Positions 15,438 to 24,573 are shown, counted from the first letter of the stretch. The stretch: 34,106 nucleotides of DNA from Fimbriimonadaceae bacterium (GCA_026129685.1 JAHCHO010000016.1:1-34106), one strand, 5' to 3'. The notes: a model not told the origin generated them from the letters alone. A program made the numbers and translations.

Positions 15438-17765
15438 ATGCTACCGATCCTAGCTTTGATAGGGCTTCAGCAAGCCGTCGCGATGGAGGAGCCGGGCCAA
15501 CTCACGGTCCCGCTGGCGGGCAGGCCGCCGATCGTCTGCCCCCTGGAAGGGACCCAGGTCGTCGCCAATGTCGAGGGTTTTGGGGCGAGGGTCACGGTCC
15601 GGCAGACGTTCCACAATCCGACCCGCGAGGCGATCGAGGCGATCTACACGTTTCCGTTGCCGGAGGACGCCGCCGTCGACCAAATGCGCCTCCGGGTTGG
15701 CGAGCGGGTGGTGGAAGGCGCGATTCGGCTTCGCGACGAAGCTCGGGCCCTCTACGAGGCGGCCCGGAATGCGGGGCAAACCGCTGCGCTGCTCGATCAA
15801 GAGCGACCGAACGTGTTCACGCAGTCCGTCGCCAACATCGGGCCAGGCGCGCGGGTCGAGGTCGAAATCGGTTACGTTCAAGTTCTCAAATATGAAGATG
15901 CACGCTTTGAGTTCGTGTATCCGATGGTCGTCGGACCGCGCAACGTGTCACAGGCGACGGATCCCGGCAAGATCGCGCCGCCGACCTTGAGGCCGGGGGT
16001 ACGAAGCGGCGCCACGATCGACCTGACCCTCAACGTAGACGCGGGTGCGGCGATCCAAGACGCGCGGGCGGTGCTACACGACGTCGACGTGAGTCGCGGC
16101 GGGAAGTCACGGATGGTGGTCCGGCTCAAGAAGAAGGACGAGATTCCCAATCGAGACTTTGTCTTTCGTTACCGGGTGGCGACGGACCAGGTCCAAAGCG
16201 CCTTCTTGCCCCAATGGGACGTCGAGCGGAAGGCAGGGCATTTCGCCCTCGTGCTGTTGCCTCCGACCGACCCGGCGCCCGCGATGGTCGCGAACCGCGA
16301 GTTGTGGTTCGTGATGGATCAGAGCGGAAGTCAGCAGGGTTTTCCCATCGAAAAGTCCAAGGAACTCACGCTCGGGTTGGTCGCAAAGATGCGTTCGGAC
16401 GACACGTTCAATGTGATGGCGTTCAACACGCAGGCGACGACGCTCTGGCCCGAGCCTCGACACGCGACCGAGGAGAACGTCGCCGAGGCGCAGCGCTTTG
16501 TCCAGGGGCTCCAGGCGAACGGCGGGACGAACATCCTCGAGGCGGTCCGACAGGTGTTGCCCGAGAACCCCAGCCAGGACGGCATTCGGATCGTGGTCAT
16601 GAACACCGACGGCTACGTGGGCAACGAGACGGAAATTCTGGCCGCCATCCGGCAGCGGGTGGCGTCGTCGCGGGTCTTCACCTTCGGCATCGGGAACTCG
16701 GTCAACCGGTACTTGGTCGACGCGATGGGGCACTATGGACGCGGCGCGTCGGAGGTCGTGACGCTCGCCGAGAAGGCAGATGAAGCGATGGCCCGGTTCT
16801 ACCAGCGCATCGAGAGTCCGGTCCTCACCGATGTTCGCATGGAAACGGAGGGCCCGGTGAGCGACGTCCTACCCCGAGCCATTCCGGACGTCTTCAGCCG
16901 GACCCCAATCGTGATTCGGGGACGGTACTCGAAGCCCGGTCGAGCGAGTTTCACGGTGTCGGGCAGGGTGGGCGGCCAGCCTTGGGCCCAGACGATGGAG
17001 GTCGTGCTTCCCGGAAACTCAACGCGCGACTCGTCGATCGCCTCGCTCTGGGCGAGGGCCAAGCTCGACCAACTGCGTTTTGAGTCGGCCGAACCCGCCG
17101 ATCCGAACCGAGCGGCCCCGCGCGACTACGCCGCCGAAATGACGCGGGTGGCCCTCGACTACCGAATAATGTCCGAGTTCACGTCGTTCGTCGCCGTCGA
17201 ATCGCGCGTCGTCAACGTGGGCGGCAGGCAAAGGTCGGTGCGAGTGCCGGTCGAGATGGCGGACGGGGTGACAATGGGAATGGACGTCCTCGAGCGAGCA
17301 AGGGACATGAGTGGCGGATTGGCCTTGGGTGGTCGACCGGGGTCGTTGGCGCAGGGCGCCTCAGCCAATCGTGGCGGCCTTGGCGGAGGGGGCTTTGGTG
17401 GCGCGACCGCTTCGCCGGCCACCTCGGCGGGAGTCCAAGTTCGACGCGCCGACCCGAGGCTCAGCCCCGTAATCGGAAGGGCAACGATGGCGGGCAAGTC
17501 GGTCTCGCCGACGACCGGACAGCGGGCCGAGGTGGATGCCCAGAAGATTGCGGCCGGGTTGCGCGGAAAGAAGGGCGTGCTCGAGGTGAGGGTTTTGCTC
17601 CGCCAACTCGACGGCACCGTGCGGAAGGCGATGAAGGAGGCCGGGTTCCAGCTCGACGACCAAGATACGAGGCTCAAGCTCGTGTTCGGGCGGATCGATG
17701 CGGCGAAGCTGGCAGCTTTGGCAAGACTCGAGTGGGTGTTGCGCATCGAGCCCTTGGTCGACTGA
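15438..17765 (+). CDS. Secreted VIT and von Willebrand factor A domain protein
   Basis: A 775-residue protein. A short hydrophobic leader (MLPILALIGLQQAVA) precedes a VIT domain at about 35-165 (VRQTFHNPTREAIEAIYTFPLP is diagnostic; ARALYEAAR and GYVQVLKYED follow). A VWA domain lies at about 285-450 with a complete MIDAS metal site: D294, S296 and S298 in DQSGS, T364 in NGGTN, and D391 in NTDGY. Next come a beta-rich part, a Gly-rich linker near 640-690, and a compact C-terminal domain of about 75 residues (KGVLEVRVLLRQ to RIEPLVD). VIT-VWA proteins resemble inter-alpha-trypsin inhibitor heavy chains and usually bind surface proteins or matrix. No LPXTG or PEP-CTERM anchor was found. The ATG is the only start after an in-frame TGA; a weak AGGAG lies 12 nt upstream. 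Confidence 0.85.
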   Translation: MLPILALIGLQQAVAMEEPGQLTVPLAGRPPIVCPLEGTQVVANVEGFGARVTVRQTFHNPTREAIEAIYTFPLPEDAAVDQMRLRVGERVVEGAIRLRDEARALYEAARNAGQTAALLDQERPNVFTQSVANIGPGARVEVEIGYVQVLKYEDARFEFVYPMVVGPRNVSQATDPGKIAPPTLRPGVRSGATIDLTLNVDAGAAIQDARAVLHDVDVSRGGKSRMVVRLKKKDEIPNRDFVFRYRVATDQVQSAFLPQWDVERKAGHFALVLLPPTDPAPAMVANRELWFVMDQSGSQQGFPIEKSKELTLGLVAKMRSDDTFNVMAFNTQATTLWPEPRHATEENVAEAQRFVQGLQANGGTNILEAVRQVLPENPSQDGIRIVVMNTDGYVGNETEILAAIRQRVASSRVFTFGIGNSVNRYLVDAMGHYGRGASEVVTLAEKADEAMARFYQRIESPVLTDVRMETEGPVSDVLPRAIPDVFSRTPIVIRGRYSKPGRASFTVSGRVGGQPWAQTMEVVLPGNSTRDSSIASLWARAKLDQLRFESAEPADPNRAAPRDYAAEMTRVALDYRIMSEFTSFVAVESRVVNVGGRQRSVRVPVEMADGVTMGMDVLERARDMSGGLALGGRPGSLAQGASANRGGLGGGGFGGATASPATSAGVQVRRADPRLSPVIGRATMAGKSVSPTTGQRAEVDAQKIAAGLRGKKGVLEVRVLLRQLDGTVRKAMKEAGFQLDDQDTRLKLVFGRIDAAKLAALARLEWVLRIEPLVD

Positions 17766-17770
17766 CCCCG

Positions 17771-17805
17771 CCCGGGGCCAGTCCACGGCAGGACCTGGCC
17801 CGGGG
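17771..17805 (+). terminator. Strong GC hairpin after the VIT-VWA gene
   Basis: CCCGGGGCCAGTCC (17771-17784) pairs with GGACCTGGCCCGGGG (17791-17805) with one bulge and a 6-nt loop. It begins 5 bp after the stop codon. No T-run follows, so it may act as a weak or factor-assisted terminator or as an mRNA 3' end protector. Confidence 0.5.
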
Positions 17806-17818
17806 TTGGCGAAGAACG

Positions 17819-17853
17819 CTCCTCGGGCCGGCCAAGCAGGGCGGCCCGAGGAG
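17819..17853 (+). promoter_or_regulatory. Hairpin that covers the ribosome binding site of the DUF2325-like gene
   Basis: CTCCTCGGGCC (17819-17829) is perfectly complementary to GGCCCGAGGAG (17843-17853). The right arm contains the Shine-Dalgarno sequence GAGGAG (17848-17853), 7 nt before the ATG at 17861. Folding would hide the ribosome binding site. Control of translation by this structure is inference. Confidence 0.45.
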
Positions 17854-17860
17854 ACGAACG

Positions 17861-19615
17861 ATGGTGAACGCAGAATCTGCGGCGGGGGTTGAACTCGCCC
17901 TGCAGTTAGCGCGCGAAGGGCTGGAGGCGTCCTCGCGTCAGAACGACCTTGAGGCGGCGCGACGGTTCTTCCTCATCTGGGAGTGCCTCGCCGCTTCTCC
18001 AAAGCTGGAATTGGCGCCCGAACCGGACGGAGCGTCGGCGGTCGTGGAGTCAGAAACGGGTCCGGAACTTGAGCCTGAGCCACCGGAAGACGCCCCCGCT
18101 GATCGTCCGCACCCTTCGAAGGAGTCTCCGGTGTCGGTGGAGCCCACAGAACCTGCGGACGCGATCCCGGTCGCGGAGGGTGCGCCGGCGACGGAGGCTC
18201 CGGTCGACCAACCGACGGCGTCGGCCCCGGAGGCGTCGGAACCGGAGACGCCCGCAGCGGCGCCGGTCGTGGCCGGATTGCCGGTGGTCGTGCGGGCGGC
18301 CGCCCAGGTGGAAGGACCACCGATCGGCGAGCGGGTGAAAGACCTGTGCGAGCGGGTGCGCGCGTTTCTCGCCGCGCCGGACGACGAGCCCCTGAGCCGG
18401 ATCGCGGAGGCGAAGAGCCTCGTGTGCGAAGCGGAAGCCCTTCGCCCCGGGGCGCGGCACGATCACCTTGAGCACATCGTGCGCGAGGAAGCGGAGGCTC
18501 TCCGCGGGTACCTGGAGGAACGTCGGGCAGGGATCTTTGGTGCGGGTCCGCGCTTCCGTGTCCTCGCCGACTTCGAGTGGCGGGAGTTGGCCCAGGCTTT
18601 TCGGTACGCGGCGCAGGCCGAACGCCTCACCGCCCTTCTCAAAACGGGGGAGGCGACCTCCGAAGAGACGCGAGGGGGCGTCCTGCACGCAGCGGCGGGC
18701 CAAGCGCTGGCCGCGCGGTGGTACATCGATCGCACGATGCCGATCGATGCGGGACTTCTACGGCTGAGGGACGACTTGGCGACCCTTCAGGCCGATCGGT
18801 TCTTTATCCCGTGGTGGAGGCTCGATGGACCCGACGCGGCAACGGTCGATCAGATCACCCAATCGGCGAAGGGGATCGAGACGGCCCGGAGGAAGCTCGA
18901 AGCGGCCTACGCGACCCGCGCCCGCACCCGGACGCACGCGGAGAAGGTTGGGAAGTCGCTCGGGGCGCTGGCCGACTTGCTCAACAGCCCGGGAGACGGC
19001 GACTCGTTCGAGGCGAATCTTCTCGGTTCCATCGAGAGCGCGCTCGGCGGAGGCATTCCTCCAAGCAACAAGGAACTGCGCCGCCTTTTGGCCGGATACC
19101 GCCATGTGGCGGAGCGGGTCGTCCATCCCCAGGGAAAGAAGCTCTGCGAGTACCTCGACAAGGACTCGATGAACGCCATCGCCAAGAAGGAGGAGCCCGC
19201 CGAACCGGCCGAGGTCGCGGACCCGACGGAGATCAGCCGTTGGATCGAGGAGTTGGCCCCGTTCCTGCGCGGAAAGACGCTGCTGCTGATCGGCGGCAAC
19301 AAGGGGCAGTCGCACCGCAAGAACGACTACAAGGAGCGTCTCGGTCTTGCAGACGTGCTCTGGCCGGACCTGGAGGAAACGGACAAGCCGACGATCGCGC
19401 GGCCCCAGATCGACAAGGCCGATGTGGTCGCCTACATCGTTCGCTTCTCCCGCCACAGCTACAAAGGCCTCCTGGACGAAGCAAAGCGAGCGGGCAAGAC
19501 AACGGTCACCATTCCTCGCGGACTGGGCATCCACACGGTGGTGCGGGATATGCACGAGCAGTTGGTCCGTCGCCCGTCGAACGGCAAGGAAACGGCGAAC
19601 GGCGACGCGGCCTGA
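17861..19615 (+). CDS. Protein of unknown function with DUF2325-like C-terminal domain
   Basis: A 584-residue protein. Residues 1-48 are helical. Residues about 50-135 form a low-complexity acidic linker rich in Pro, Glu and Ala. Residues 155-440 are mainly helical with coiled-coil character (IETARRKLEAAYATRARTRTHAEKV has heptad-like spacing). Residues 469-570 form an alpha/beta domain beginning GKTLLLIGGNKG and continuing with DVVAYIVRFSRHSY and GKTTVTIPRGLG. That pattern resembles DUF2325, whose function is unknown. There is no signal peptide or TM segment, so it is cytoplasmic. The start is well supported by GAGGAG at 7 nt, one of the few clear Shine-Dalgarno sites in the window. Confidence 0.6.
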   Translation: MVNAESAAGVELALQLAREGLEASSRQNDLEAARRFFLIWECLAASPKLELAPEPDGASAVVESETGPELEPEPPEDAPADRPHPSKESPVSVEPTEPADAIPVAEGAPATEAPVDQPTASAPEASEPETPAAAPVVAGLPVVVRAAAQVEGPPIGERVKDLCERVRAFLAAPDDEPLSRIAEAKSLVCEAEALRPGARHDHLEHIVREEAEALRGYLEERRAGIFGAGPRFRVLADFEWRELAQAFRYAAQAERLTALLKTGEATSEETRGGVLHAAAGQALAARWYIDRTMPIDAGLLRLRDDLATLQADRFFIPWWRLDGPDAATVDQITQSAKGIETARRKLEAAYATRARTRTHAEKVGKSLGALADLLNSPGDGDSFEANLLGSIESALGGGIPPSNKELRRLLAGYRHVAERVVHPQGKKLCEYLDKDSMNAIAKKEEPAEPAEVADPTEISRWIEELAPFLRGKTLLLIGGNKGQSHRKNDYKERLGLADVLWPDLEETDKPTIARPQIDKADVVAYIVRFSRHSYKGLLDEAKRAGKTTVTIPRGLGIHTVVRDMHEQLVRRPSNGKETANGDAA

Positions 19616-19627
19616 TCGGCCAGCCGT

Positions 19628-19633
19628 CATACT
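19628..19633 (+). promoter_or_regulatory. -10 box for the pxpBAC operon (CATACT)
   Basis: CATACT ends 6 nt before the pxpB ATG at 19640, predicting a leaderless operon mRNA. The same hexamer with 7 nt spacing precedes the M24 peptidase gene. Confidence 0.45.
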
Positions 19634-19639
19634 CTGCTC

Positions 19640-20293
19640 ATGCGGATCGAGGCGCTCGGCGACGCGGCATACGTGTTGCGCGATCTGGCCGACCTTCCCG
19701 CCTACGAGTGGGCGCGGCGCATTGAGGGCTTGGGGCATCCCGGCGTGATCGAGGTGACGCCGGCCTTCGGCACCGTGGGGGTGTACGTCGATCCGTTCGG
19801 CTTCGACTCCGATGCGTTCGCCGCCCGATTGAGCGGCCTGGAGTCCGAGCCTTGGACCGAGCCCGATGGAACCCGGACGCACACGATCCCGACATGCTAC
19901 GAGTTGGGTGACGACTTGGAGGAAGCGGCGAGCCACCTTCAGCTTACTTGCGACGAGGTGGCGGCAGCCCACGCAAGCGAGACTTACGTCTGCCACGCGA
20001 TCGGGTTCTGCCCGGGCTTTCCCTATCTCGGTTCCCTTCCGCCTTCGCTACGGGGGGTTCCCCGACGACCGGTCCCGCGCGTCCGGGTGGAGCCGGGTTC
20101 GGTGGCGATCACGGGCGACCAGACGGGCGTGTACCCGCTTCCACGCCCGGGCGGGTGGGCGCTGATCGGGCGGACCCCGCTCCTCCTCGTTTCGGTCGAG
20201 GAGGACTACTTCCCGATCGCGCCGGGCGATCACGTTCGGTTCGCGCCGATCTCGACGGAGGAGTACCGAGAAAGGCTCGGGGAAAGGCTATGA
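19640..20293 (+). CDS. pxpB: 5-oxoprolinase subunit PxpB
   Basis: A 217-residue protein of the PxpB/KipI family, with the family signature CHAIGFCPGFPYLG followed by VPRRPVPRVRVEPGSVAITGDQ and the C-terminal PRPGGWALIGRTP. PxpA, PxpB and PxpC together cleave 5-oxoproline (pyroglutamate), a damage product of glutamine and glutamate, to glutamate using ATP. In some Bacillus species the same family was first described as the kinase inhibitor KipI. Its stop overlaps the pxpA start (ATGA at 20290-20293). A CATACT box lies 6 nt before the ATG. Confidence 0.93.
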   Translation: MRIEALGDAAYVLRDLADLPAYEWARRIEGLGHPGVIEVTPAFGTVGVYVDPFGFDSDAFAARLSGLESEPWTEPDGTRTHTIPTCYELGDDLEEAASHLQLTCDEVAAAHASETYVCHAIGFCPGFPYLGSLPPSLRGVPRRPVPRVRVEPGSVAITGDQTGVYPLPRPGGWALIGRTPLLLVSVEEDYFPIAPGDHVRFAPISTEEYRERLGERL

Positions 20294-20970
20294 AGACGAT
20301 CGATCTGAACGTGGATATCGGCGAGGGAGCGGGCTTCGACGAGGCACTCCTTGGGGTGGCGACCAGCGCCAACGTCTGTCTCGGGAGCCACGCGGGTTCC
20401 TGGGAGATCACCCTCGCCACGATCCGCCGATGCGAGGAGGCGGGAGTTCGGATCGGCGCGCACCCGGGGTTTCCCGACCGAAAGGGTCTCGGACGGAGGC
20501 CTCCCCTGAAGAACGAACGCGACGCCTGGGCGGCGGACGTGCACGAGCAGGTCCGTCACTTTCGGAGACTGGGGGTCGGCGCTTACCTGAAGCCCCATGG
20601 CGCCCTCTACAACCTGTCCGCCGACGGTGACCCCTGGGCGGGCGACGTCGTCGCCCGCGCGCTCGAGGTTCTCGACGTCCCCCTCTTGGGTCTGCCGGGA
20701 ACGGCCCACCTTGGCATCGCCGCCGAGGCCGGACAGTTGCTGATCCGGGAGGGGTTCGCCGACCGGCGCTACACGCCCTCGGGGTTCCTCGTGCCTCGGT
20801 CGGAGGCGGGCGCGGTGCTGACCGAGTCCGACGAGGTGGTGGCCCAAGCGCTCGCTCTTGCGCCGACCGTCGATTCCCTGTGCCTTCACGGCGACACCTC
20901 TGGATGCGTCGAGTTCGCTCGCCGACTGCGAACGGCGCTGGAGGAAGCCGGGTTCGAGGTCTCCGCTTGA
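20290..20970 (+). CDS. pxpA: 5-oxoprolinase subunit PxpA (LamB/YcsF family)
   Basis: A 226-residue protein with the LamB/YcsF features: DLNVDIGEG near the N-terminus, GAHPGFPDRKGLGRR, YLKPHGALYN and LCLHGDT. It is somewhat shorter than the usual 245-255 residues. The usual NIACGFHAGD segment reads NVCLGSHAGS, so two positions near the putative active site differ from the common form. The neighbouring PxpB and PxpC genes make the assignment firm. The stop overlaps the pxpC TTG start (TTGA at 20967-20970). Confidence 0.92.
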   Translation: MKTIDLNVDIGEGAGFDEALLGVATSANVCLGSHAGSWEITLATIRRCEEAGVRIGAHPGFPDRKGLGRRPPLKNERDAWAADVHEQVRHFRRLGVGAYLKPHGALYNLSADGDPWAGDVVARALEVLDVPLLGLPGTAHLGIAAEAGQLLIREGFADRRYTPSGFLVPRSEAGAVLTESDEVVAQALALAPTVDSLCLHGDTSGCVEFARRLRTALEEAGFEVSA

Positions 20971-21794
20971 GTCTTCGGGTGCTTCGTCCGTCCGGCGCGG
21001 TGCGGGTCGCTCGTCGACCGGCCCGGAGGAAGTACGGGGTCCCCGAGGGCGGCCCCTTCGACGCCATGTCGGCTCGTCTCGCGAACGTGTTGCTCGGCCT
21101 CGACCCGGAGTCTCCCGTATTCGAGTTCACCGTGTTTGGGGCGACCCTCGAGGCCCAAACGGACGTTGCGCTGTCCGTCGTCGGAGCGGACTGCCGTGTT
21201 CTCGTGGGCGATGTCGAGCGCGGCGGAAACGCGGCGTTCGGCGTTCTGGGCGGAACCTTGGTTCAGGTGGTCGGTCGCGGGGCGGGGGCGCGCGTTTACG
21301 TCGCCGCTCGGGACATCGAAGGAGTCGGACCGGCCGCGCCGTTCGTCAGGCTTGCGGAGCCGCCCGCGTCGATCCGCCCCGGACCCTTGAGACTTCTCCC
21401 CGGCCCACAGGCCTCTCTCGTTTCGACATCCGCTCTCGTCGCTGCCGAATGGCGGGTGGCCACCGACTCCGACCGGGTCGGTCTGCGTTGCGAGGGCCCT
21501 CGCCTCGGCGAAGCGCCCGAATTCCCGTCCGAACCCGCCTGCGTGGGAGCGGTGCAGTTGACGCCCTCGGGCAGGGTGCTCATCGTCGGCCCAGACGGTC
21601 CGACGATCGGTGGGTACCCCAAGATCGGGGTCGTGGCGACGGTGGATCATCCTCGCCTCGGGCAACTGCGGCCGGGCGATCCGGTGGGCTTTGAGGCCGT
21701 GGATCTCTCGGAAGCCCTGGGCGCGTTGCGGGCCCGGCAAATGGCGATGGAACGACTCGAAGCTTCGATCGGTTGGAGTTCACGATGGAAGTAG
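20967..21794 (+). CDS. pxpC: 5-oxoprolinase subunit PxpC (biotin-dependent carboxylase-like)
   Basis: A 275-residue PxpC/KipA protein. The N-terminus has the expected KYGVPEGGPFD (usual form RxGVPxGGxxD) and ANVLLG; the C-terminus has GPTIGGYPKIGVV and RPGDPVGF. It is shorter than the usual 300-330. The start was placed at TTG 20967 because this gives the TTGA overlap with pxpA and an N-terminus LRVLRPSG that fits the family; an open frame further upstream lies inside pxpA. It shares an allophanate-hydrolase-like fold with PxpB. Confidence 0.88.
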   Translation: MSLRVLRPSGAVRVARRPARRKYGVPEGGPFDAMSARLANVLLGLDPESPVFEFTVFGATLEAQTDVALSVVGADCRVLVGDVERGGNAAFGVLGGTLVQVVGRGAGARVYVAARDIEGVGPAAPFVRLAEPPASIRPGPLRLLPGPQASLVSTSALVAAEWRVATDSDRVGLRCEGPRLGEAPEFPSEPACVGAVQLTPSGRVLIVGPDGPTIGGYPKIGVVATVDHPRLGQLRPGDPVGFEAVDLSEALGALRARQMAMERLEASIGWSSRWK

Positions 21795-22579
21795 TCGGCT
21801 ACCTACTGCTTCTGGCGGCGGGTCTCTCGCTCGGGCTGATCGGGGGTGGGGGGGCGATCCTGACGGTTCCGATTCTGGTCTACCTGTTCCGGATTCCACC
21901 CGTGCAGGCGACCGGCTTTTCGCTGGGGGTGGTCGGCTTGGCGGCCTTGTCGAGTTGCGTCGGGCACCTCCGACAGGGGCTGGTTTCGGTCAGGGTCGGC
22001 GGCTGGTTCGCGCTTCCCTCGGTTCTGGGCGTGTTCCTGGTGCGGAACTACGTCGTCCCCGCGTTGCCGGAAACGCTTTCTTTCGGGTTCGCGTCGGTTG
22101 CACGAGATCGTTTCATCCTTGTGCTGTTCGCCCTCGTGATGCTGGCGGCGGCCCTGTCGATGTTGCGCCGAGGCGACCCGGAGGTCGCTCCACAACCATC
22201 AACGCTAACCGACGACCTGAAGATCGCGGGGGTTGGGTTCCTGGTGGGCGGCTTGGCGAGTTTCCTCGGGGCGGGCGGGGGCTTCATGATCGTCCCCGCA
22301 CTCGTCGCGTTCGCTCGCTTGCCGATGAAGACGGCGATCGGTACCTCGCTGGGGGTCATCGCGGTGCAGTCGCTGGTCGGCTTCGGCGTGGACTTGGCAA
22401 GACACCCGAATCCTCCTTGGGTCTTTCTGGCGGCGGTTTCGACGATCGTTCTCGTCGGCAGCTTTGTCGGTGTCCGGCTGGGGAGGCGGGTGCCGGGCTC
22501 GACCCTCAAGCCCGCGTTCGGCTGGTTCGTTCTGGTGTTGGGGACGTTGATCGTGGCCAAAGAGGCGCTTGGCGGGTAG
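21785..22579 (+). CDS. TauE/SafE family membrane transporter
   Basis: A 264-residue membrane protein with about eight TM helices and the internal duplication of the family: SLGLIGGGGAILTVPIL near residues 15-31 and FLGAGGGFMIVPALV in the second half. TauE/SafE proteins move sulfoacetate, sulfite or other organic anions. The ATG at 21785 overlaps pxpC by 10 nt; a TTG 12 nt upstream is possible. The tight link to pxpBAC suggests the substrate could be 5-oxoproline or a related acid, but the family gives no direct support for this. Confidence 0.85.
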   Translation: MEVVGYLLLLAAGLSLGLIGGGGAILTVPILVYLFRIPPVQATGFSLGVVGLAALSSCVGHLRQGLVSVRVGGWFALPSVLGVFLVRNYVVPALPETLSFGFASVARDRFILVLFALVMLAAALSMLRRGDPEVAPQPSTLTDDLKIAGVGFLVGGLASFLGAGGGFMIVPALVAFARLPMKTAIGTSLGVIAVQSLVGFGVDLARHPNPPWVFLAAVSTIVLVGSFVGVRLGRRVPGSTLKPAFGWFVLVLGTLIVAKEALGG

Positions 22580-22627
22580 CCGGCGCGGGTAGGTCCCACG
22601 CATGGAAGACCCGTGGGCTTCGGGTGT

Positions 22628-22633
22628 CAGAAT
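22628..22633 (+). promoter_or_regulatory. Possible -10 box for the GH127 gene (CAGAAT)
   Basis: CAGAAT ends 10 nt before the ATG at 22644. It fits the window's pattern loosely and is the main reason to prefer this start over the ATG at 22602. Confidence 0.3.
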
Positions 22634-22643
22634 CGGGGACGCC

Positions 22644-24551
22644 ATGGCCTTCGCCCCCCGTATGCGCCCCATCCCTCTTCGCGACGTCACCATCACCGAT
22701 GCGTTTTGGGGGGAACGGCAACGTGCGCTCGCCGAGGTCACGATTCCGCACGAATGGGACCAGATCTCGGTTCAGACCCCGCGCCTCAAGAACTTCCGTC
22801 GCGCTGCGGGCAAGGCGGAGGGCGTGCACGAAGGGCGCTACTTCGACGACAGCGACATCTACAAGTGGCTCGAGGCCGCCGCTTACAGCCAAGCCCTGAA
22901 CCCAAGGCCCGAGGTCGAGGCGATGATGACCGAGGCGATCGGAGCCGTCGCGGCCGCCCAGATGCCGGACGGCTACCTGAACACGTTCTTCCAGACCAAG
23001 CACCCCGACCTGCGCTGGAGGAACCTAGGCGCGATGCACGAGATGTACTGCGCCGGCCACCTCTTCGAGGCGGCGGTGGCGCGGTACGAGGCGCAGGGCA
23101 AGCGCGACTTGCTCGACATCGCGATCCGCTTCGCCGACCATATCGACGCGGTGTTCGGTCCCGCTCCCAAGCGGCGCGGCTACTGCGGCCATGAGGAAAT
23201 CGAGCTCGGCCTGTTCCGCCTGGCGGAGGCGACGGGCGAAGCCCGTTACGCCGATCTCGCGCGGTTCTTCATCAACGAGCGCGGCCAGGGAGACTCGCCG
23301 TTCGCGGCCGAAGCCAAAGACCCGGAAGCGGTGAAACTTGCCCCCTGGCACGCTTCGCTCGTCGACGGGACCGGTGCCTACATCGGCGGCGAGTACTTCC
23401 AGGACCACAAGCCGGTGCGCGAACAGACCGAGATCGTGGGCCACGCGGTGCGCGGGATGTACCTCTTTTCGGCGGTGGCCGAGATGGCGAAGACCTCGCC
23501 CGACGAGGCGCTCGAGCAAGCGAGCCATGCCGTTTGGAACAATCTGACCGAGAAAAGGATGTACGTAACGGGAGGCATCGGACCATCGGGTCACAACGAA
23601 GGGTTCACGTTCGACTACGATCTGCCGAACCGGACGTCGTACGCCGAGACGTGCGCCGCCATCGGCTTGGCGATCTGGGGGCGGCGACTCACGGAGGCAA
23701 CCGGGGACGCCGCGTATGCCGACGTGGCGGAGCGAGCGATCTTCAACGGCTGTCTCGCCGGGATCAACCTGGCGGGCAACCGCTTCTTCTACGCCAACCC
23801 GCACGAGAGCCTGGGGAACGACGAGCGCGTGCCGTGGTTCGACTGCGCCTGCTGCCCGCCCAACATCGCGCGGCTGATCGGTTCGATTACGGACTACGCG
23901 ATGTCGGTCTCGGACGACGGCCTCTGGGTTCACTTTCCGGTATCGTCCCGGTTCTCGGCGCGGCTGGGCGGGGCGACGGTCGGGGTGGAGATCGAGGCCG
24001 ACTACCCTTGGTCCGGAACCTACCGCCTGGCCTTTGGACCGGAAACGCCGACCGAGTTCACCGTTCGCATTCGGGTACCCGAGTGGTGCGAAGACCTGAC
24101 CCTCGAGTTTGACGGGGCGAGCGAGGACGCGGAGTTCGAAAACGGCTACGCCGTCCTGCGGCGGGTTTGGACGCCGGGCGAAATCCTGAAGGTCGAGATG
24201 ACGATGGAGCCCCGTTGGTTGCGGGCCCATCCCAAGGTGATCGACGCGGTCGGCAAGGCGGCCCTCACCTTCGGACCGCTCGTGTACTGCGCCGAAGGCA
24301 CCGACCTTGGCTTTGCCGCGCCAACCCTCTTCGTTGACCCGGAGGAGGAGATCGCGCCCGTGCCCGCGCCTTTTGGGACGGGACTCCGGGCGCTTCGGGG
24401 AAGGGCCTACCGTCCCGACGACGAGGAGCGGCCCCTTTACGACGGTTACGAAGACCTTGCCCTGCAGGACGTCGAGGCGACCTTCATCCCCTACTTCGCT
24501 TGGGCGAACCGGGGCAAGACCACGATGGCGGTGTGGTTCCCGGTTGCGTAA
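22644..24551 (+). CDS. GH127 beta-L-arabinofuranosidase-like glycosidase
   Basis: A 635-residue protein of the DUF1680/GH127 family. It begins with [17 protein letters not shown], the usual family opening, followed by an alpha-barrel. The zinc and nucleophile residues of the Bifidobacterium HypBA1 type are present: SYAETCA gives E335 and C337, and DCACCPPN gives C403 and C404. One of the paired cysteines is the catalytic nucleophile in HypBA1. The C-terminal part (from about 430) is beta-rich. There is no signal peptide, so it acts on oligosaccharides in the cytoplasm. The substrate is unsure, because GH127 and its relatives GH142 and GH146 also cover other arabinose or aceric acid linkages. 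The ATG at 22602 is an alternative start that adds 14 residues. Confidence 0.85.
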   Translation: MAFAPRMRPIPLRDVTITDAFWGERQRALAEVTIPHEWDQISVQTPRLKNFRRAAGKAEGVHEGRYFDDSDIYKWLEAAAYSQALNPRPEVEAMMTEAIGAVAAAQMPDGYLNTFFQTKHPDLRWRNLGAMHEMYCAGHLFEAAVARYEAQGKRDLLDIAIRFADHIDAVFGPAPKRRGYCGHEEIELGLFRLAEATGEARYADLARFFINERGQGDSPFAAEAKDPEAVKLAPWHASLVDGTGAYIGGEYFQDHKPVREQTEIVGHAVRGMYLFSAVAEMAKTSPDEALEQASHAVWNNLTEKRMYVTGGIGPSGHNEGFTFDYDLPNRTSYAETCAAIGLAIWGRRLTEATGDAAYADVAERAIFNGCLAGINLAGNRFFYANPHESLGNDERVPWFDCACCPPNIARLIGSITDYAMSVSDDGLWVHFPVSSRFSARLGGATVGVEIEADYPWSGTYRLAFGPETPTEFTVRIRVPEWCEDLTLEFDGASEDAEFENGYAVLRRVWTPGEILKVEMTMEPRWLRAHPKVIDAVGKAALTFGPLVYCAEGTDLGFAAPTLFVDPEEEIAPVPAPFGTGLRALRGRAYRPDDEERPLYDGYEDLALQDVEATFIPYFAWANRGKTTMAVWFPVA

Positions 24552-24573
24552 GCCTTCGGCTTGTTCCGCGACG

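Noticed and set aside
15438-17765. Sortase target or PEP-CTERM protein
   Set aside because: No LPXTG, PEP or terminal TM with basic tail is present in the VIT-VWA protein, and no sortase or exosortase gene is nearby.
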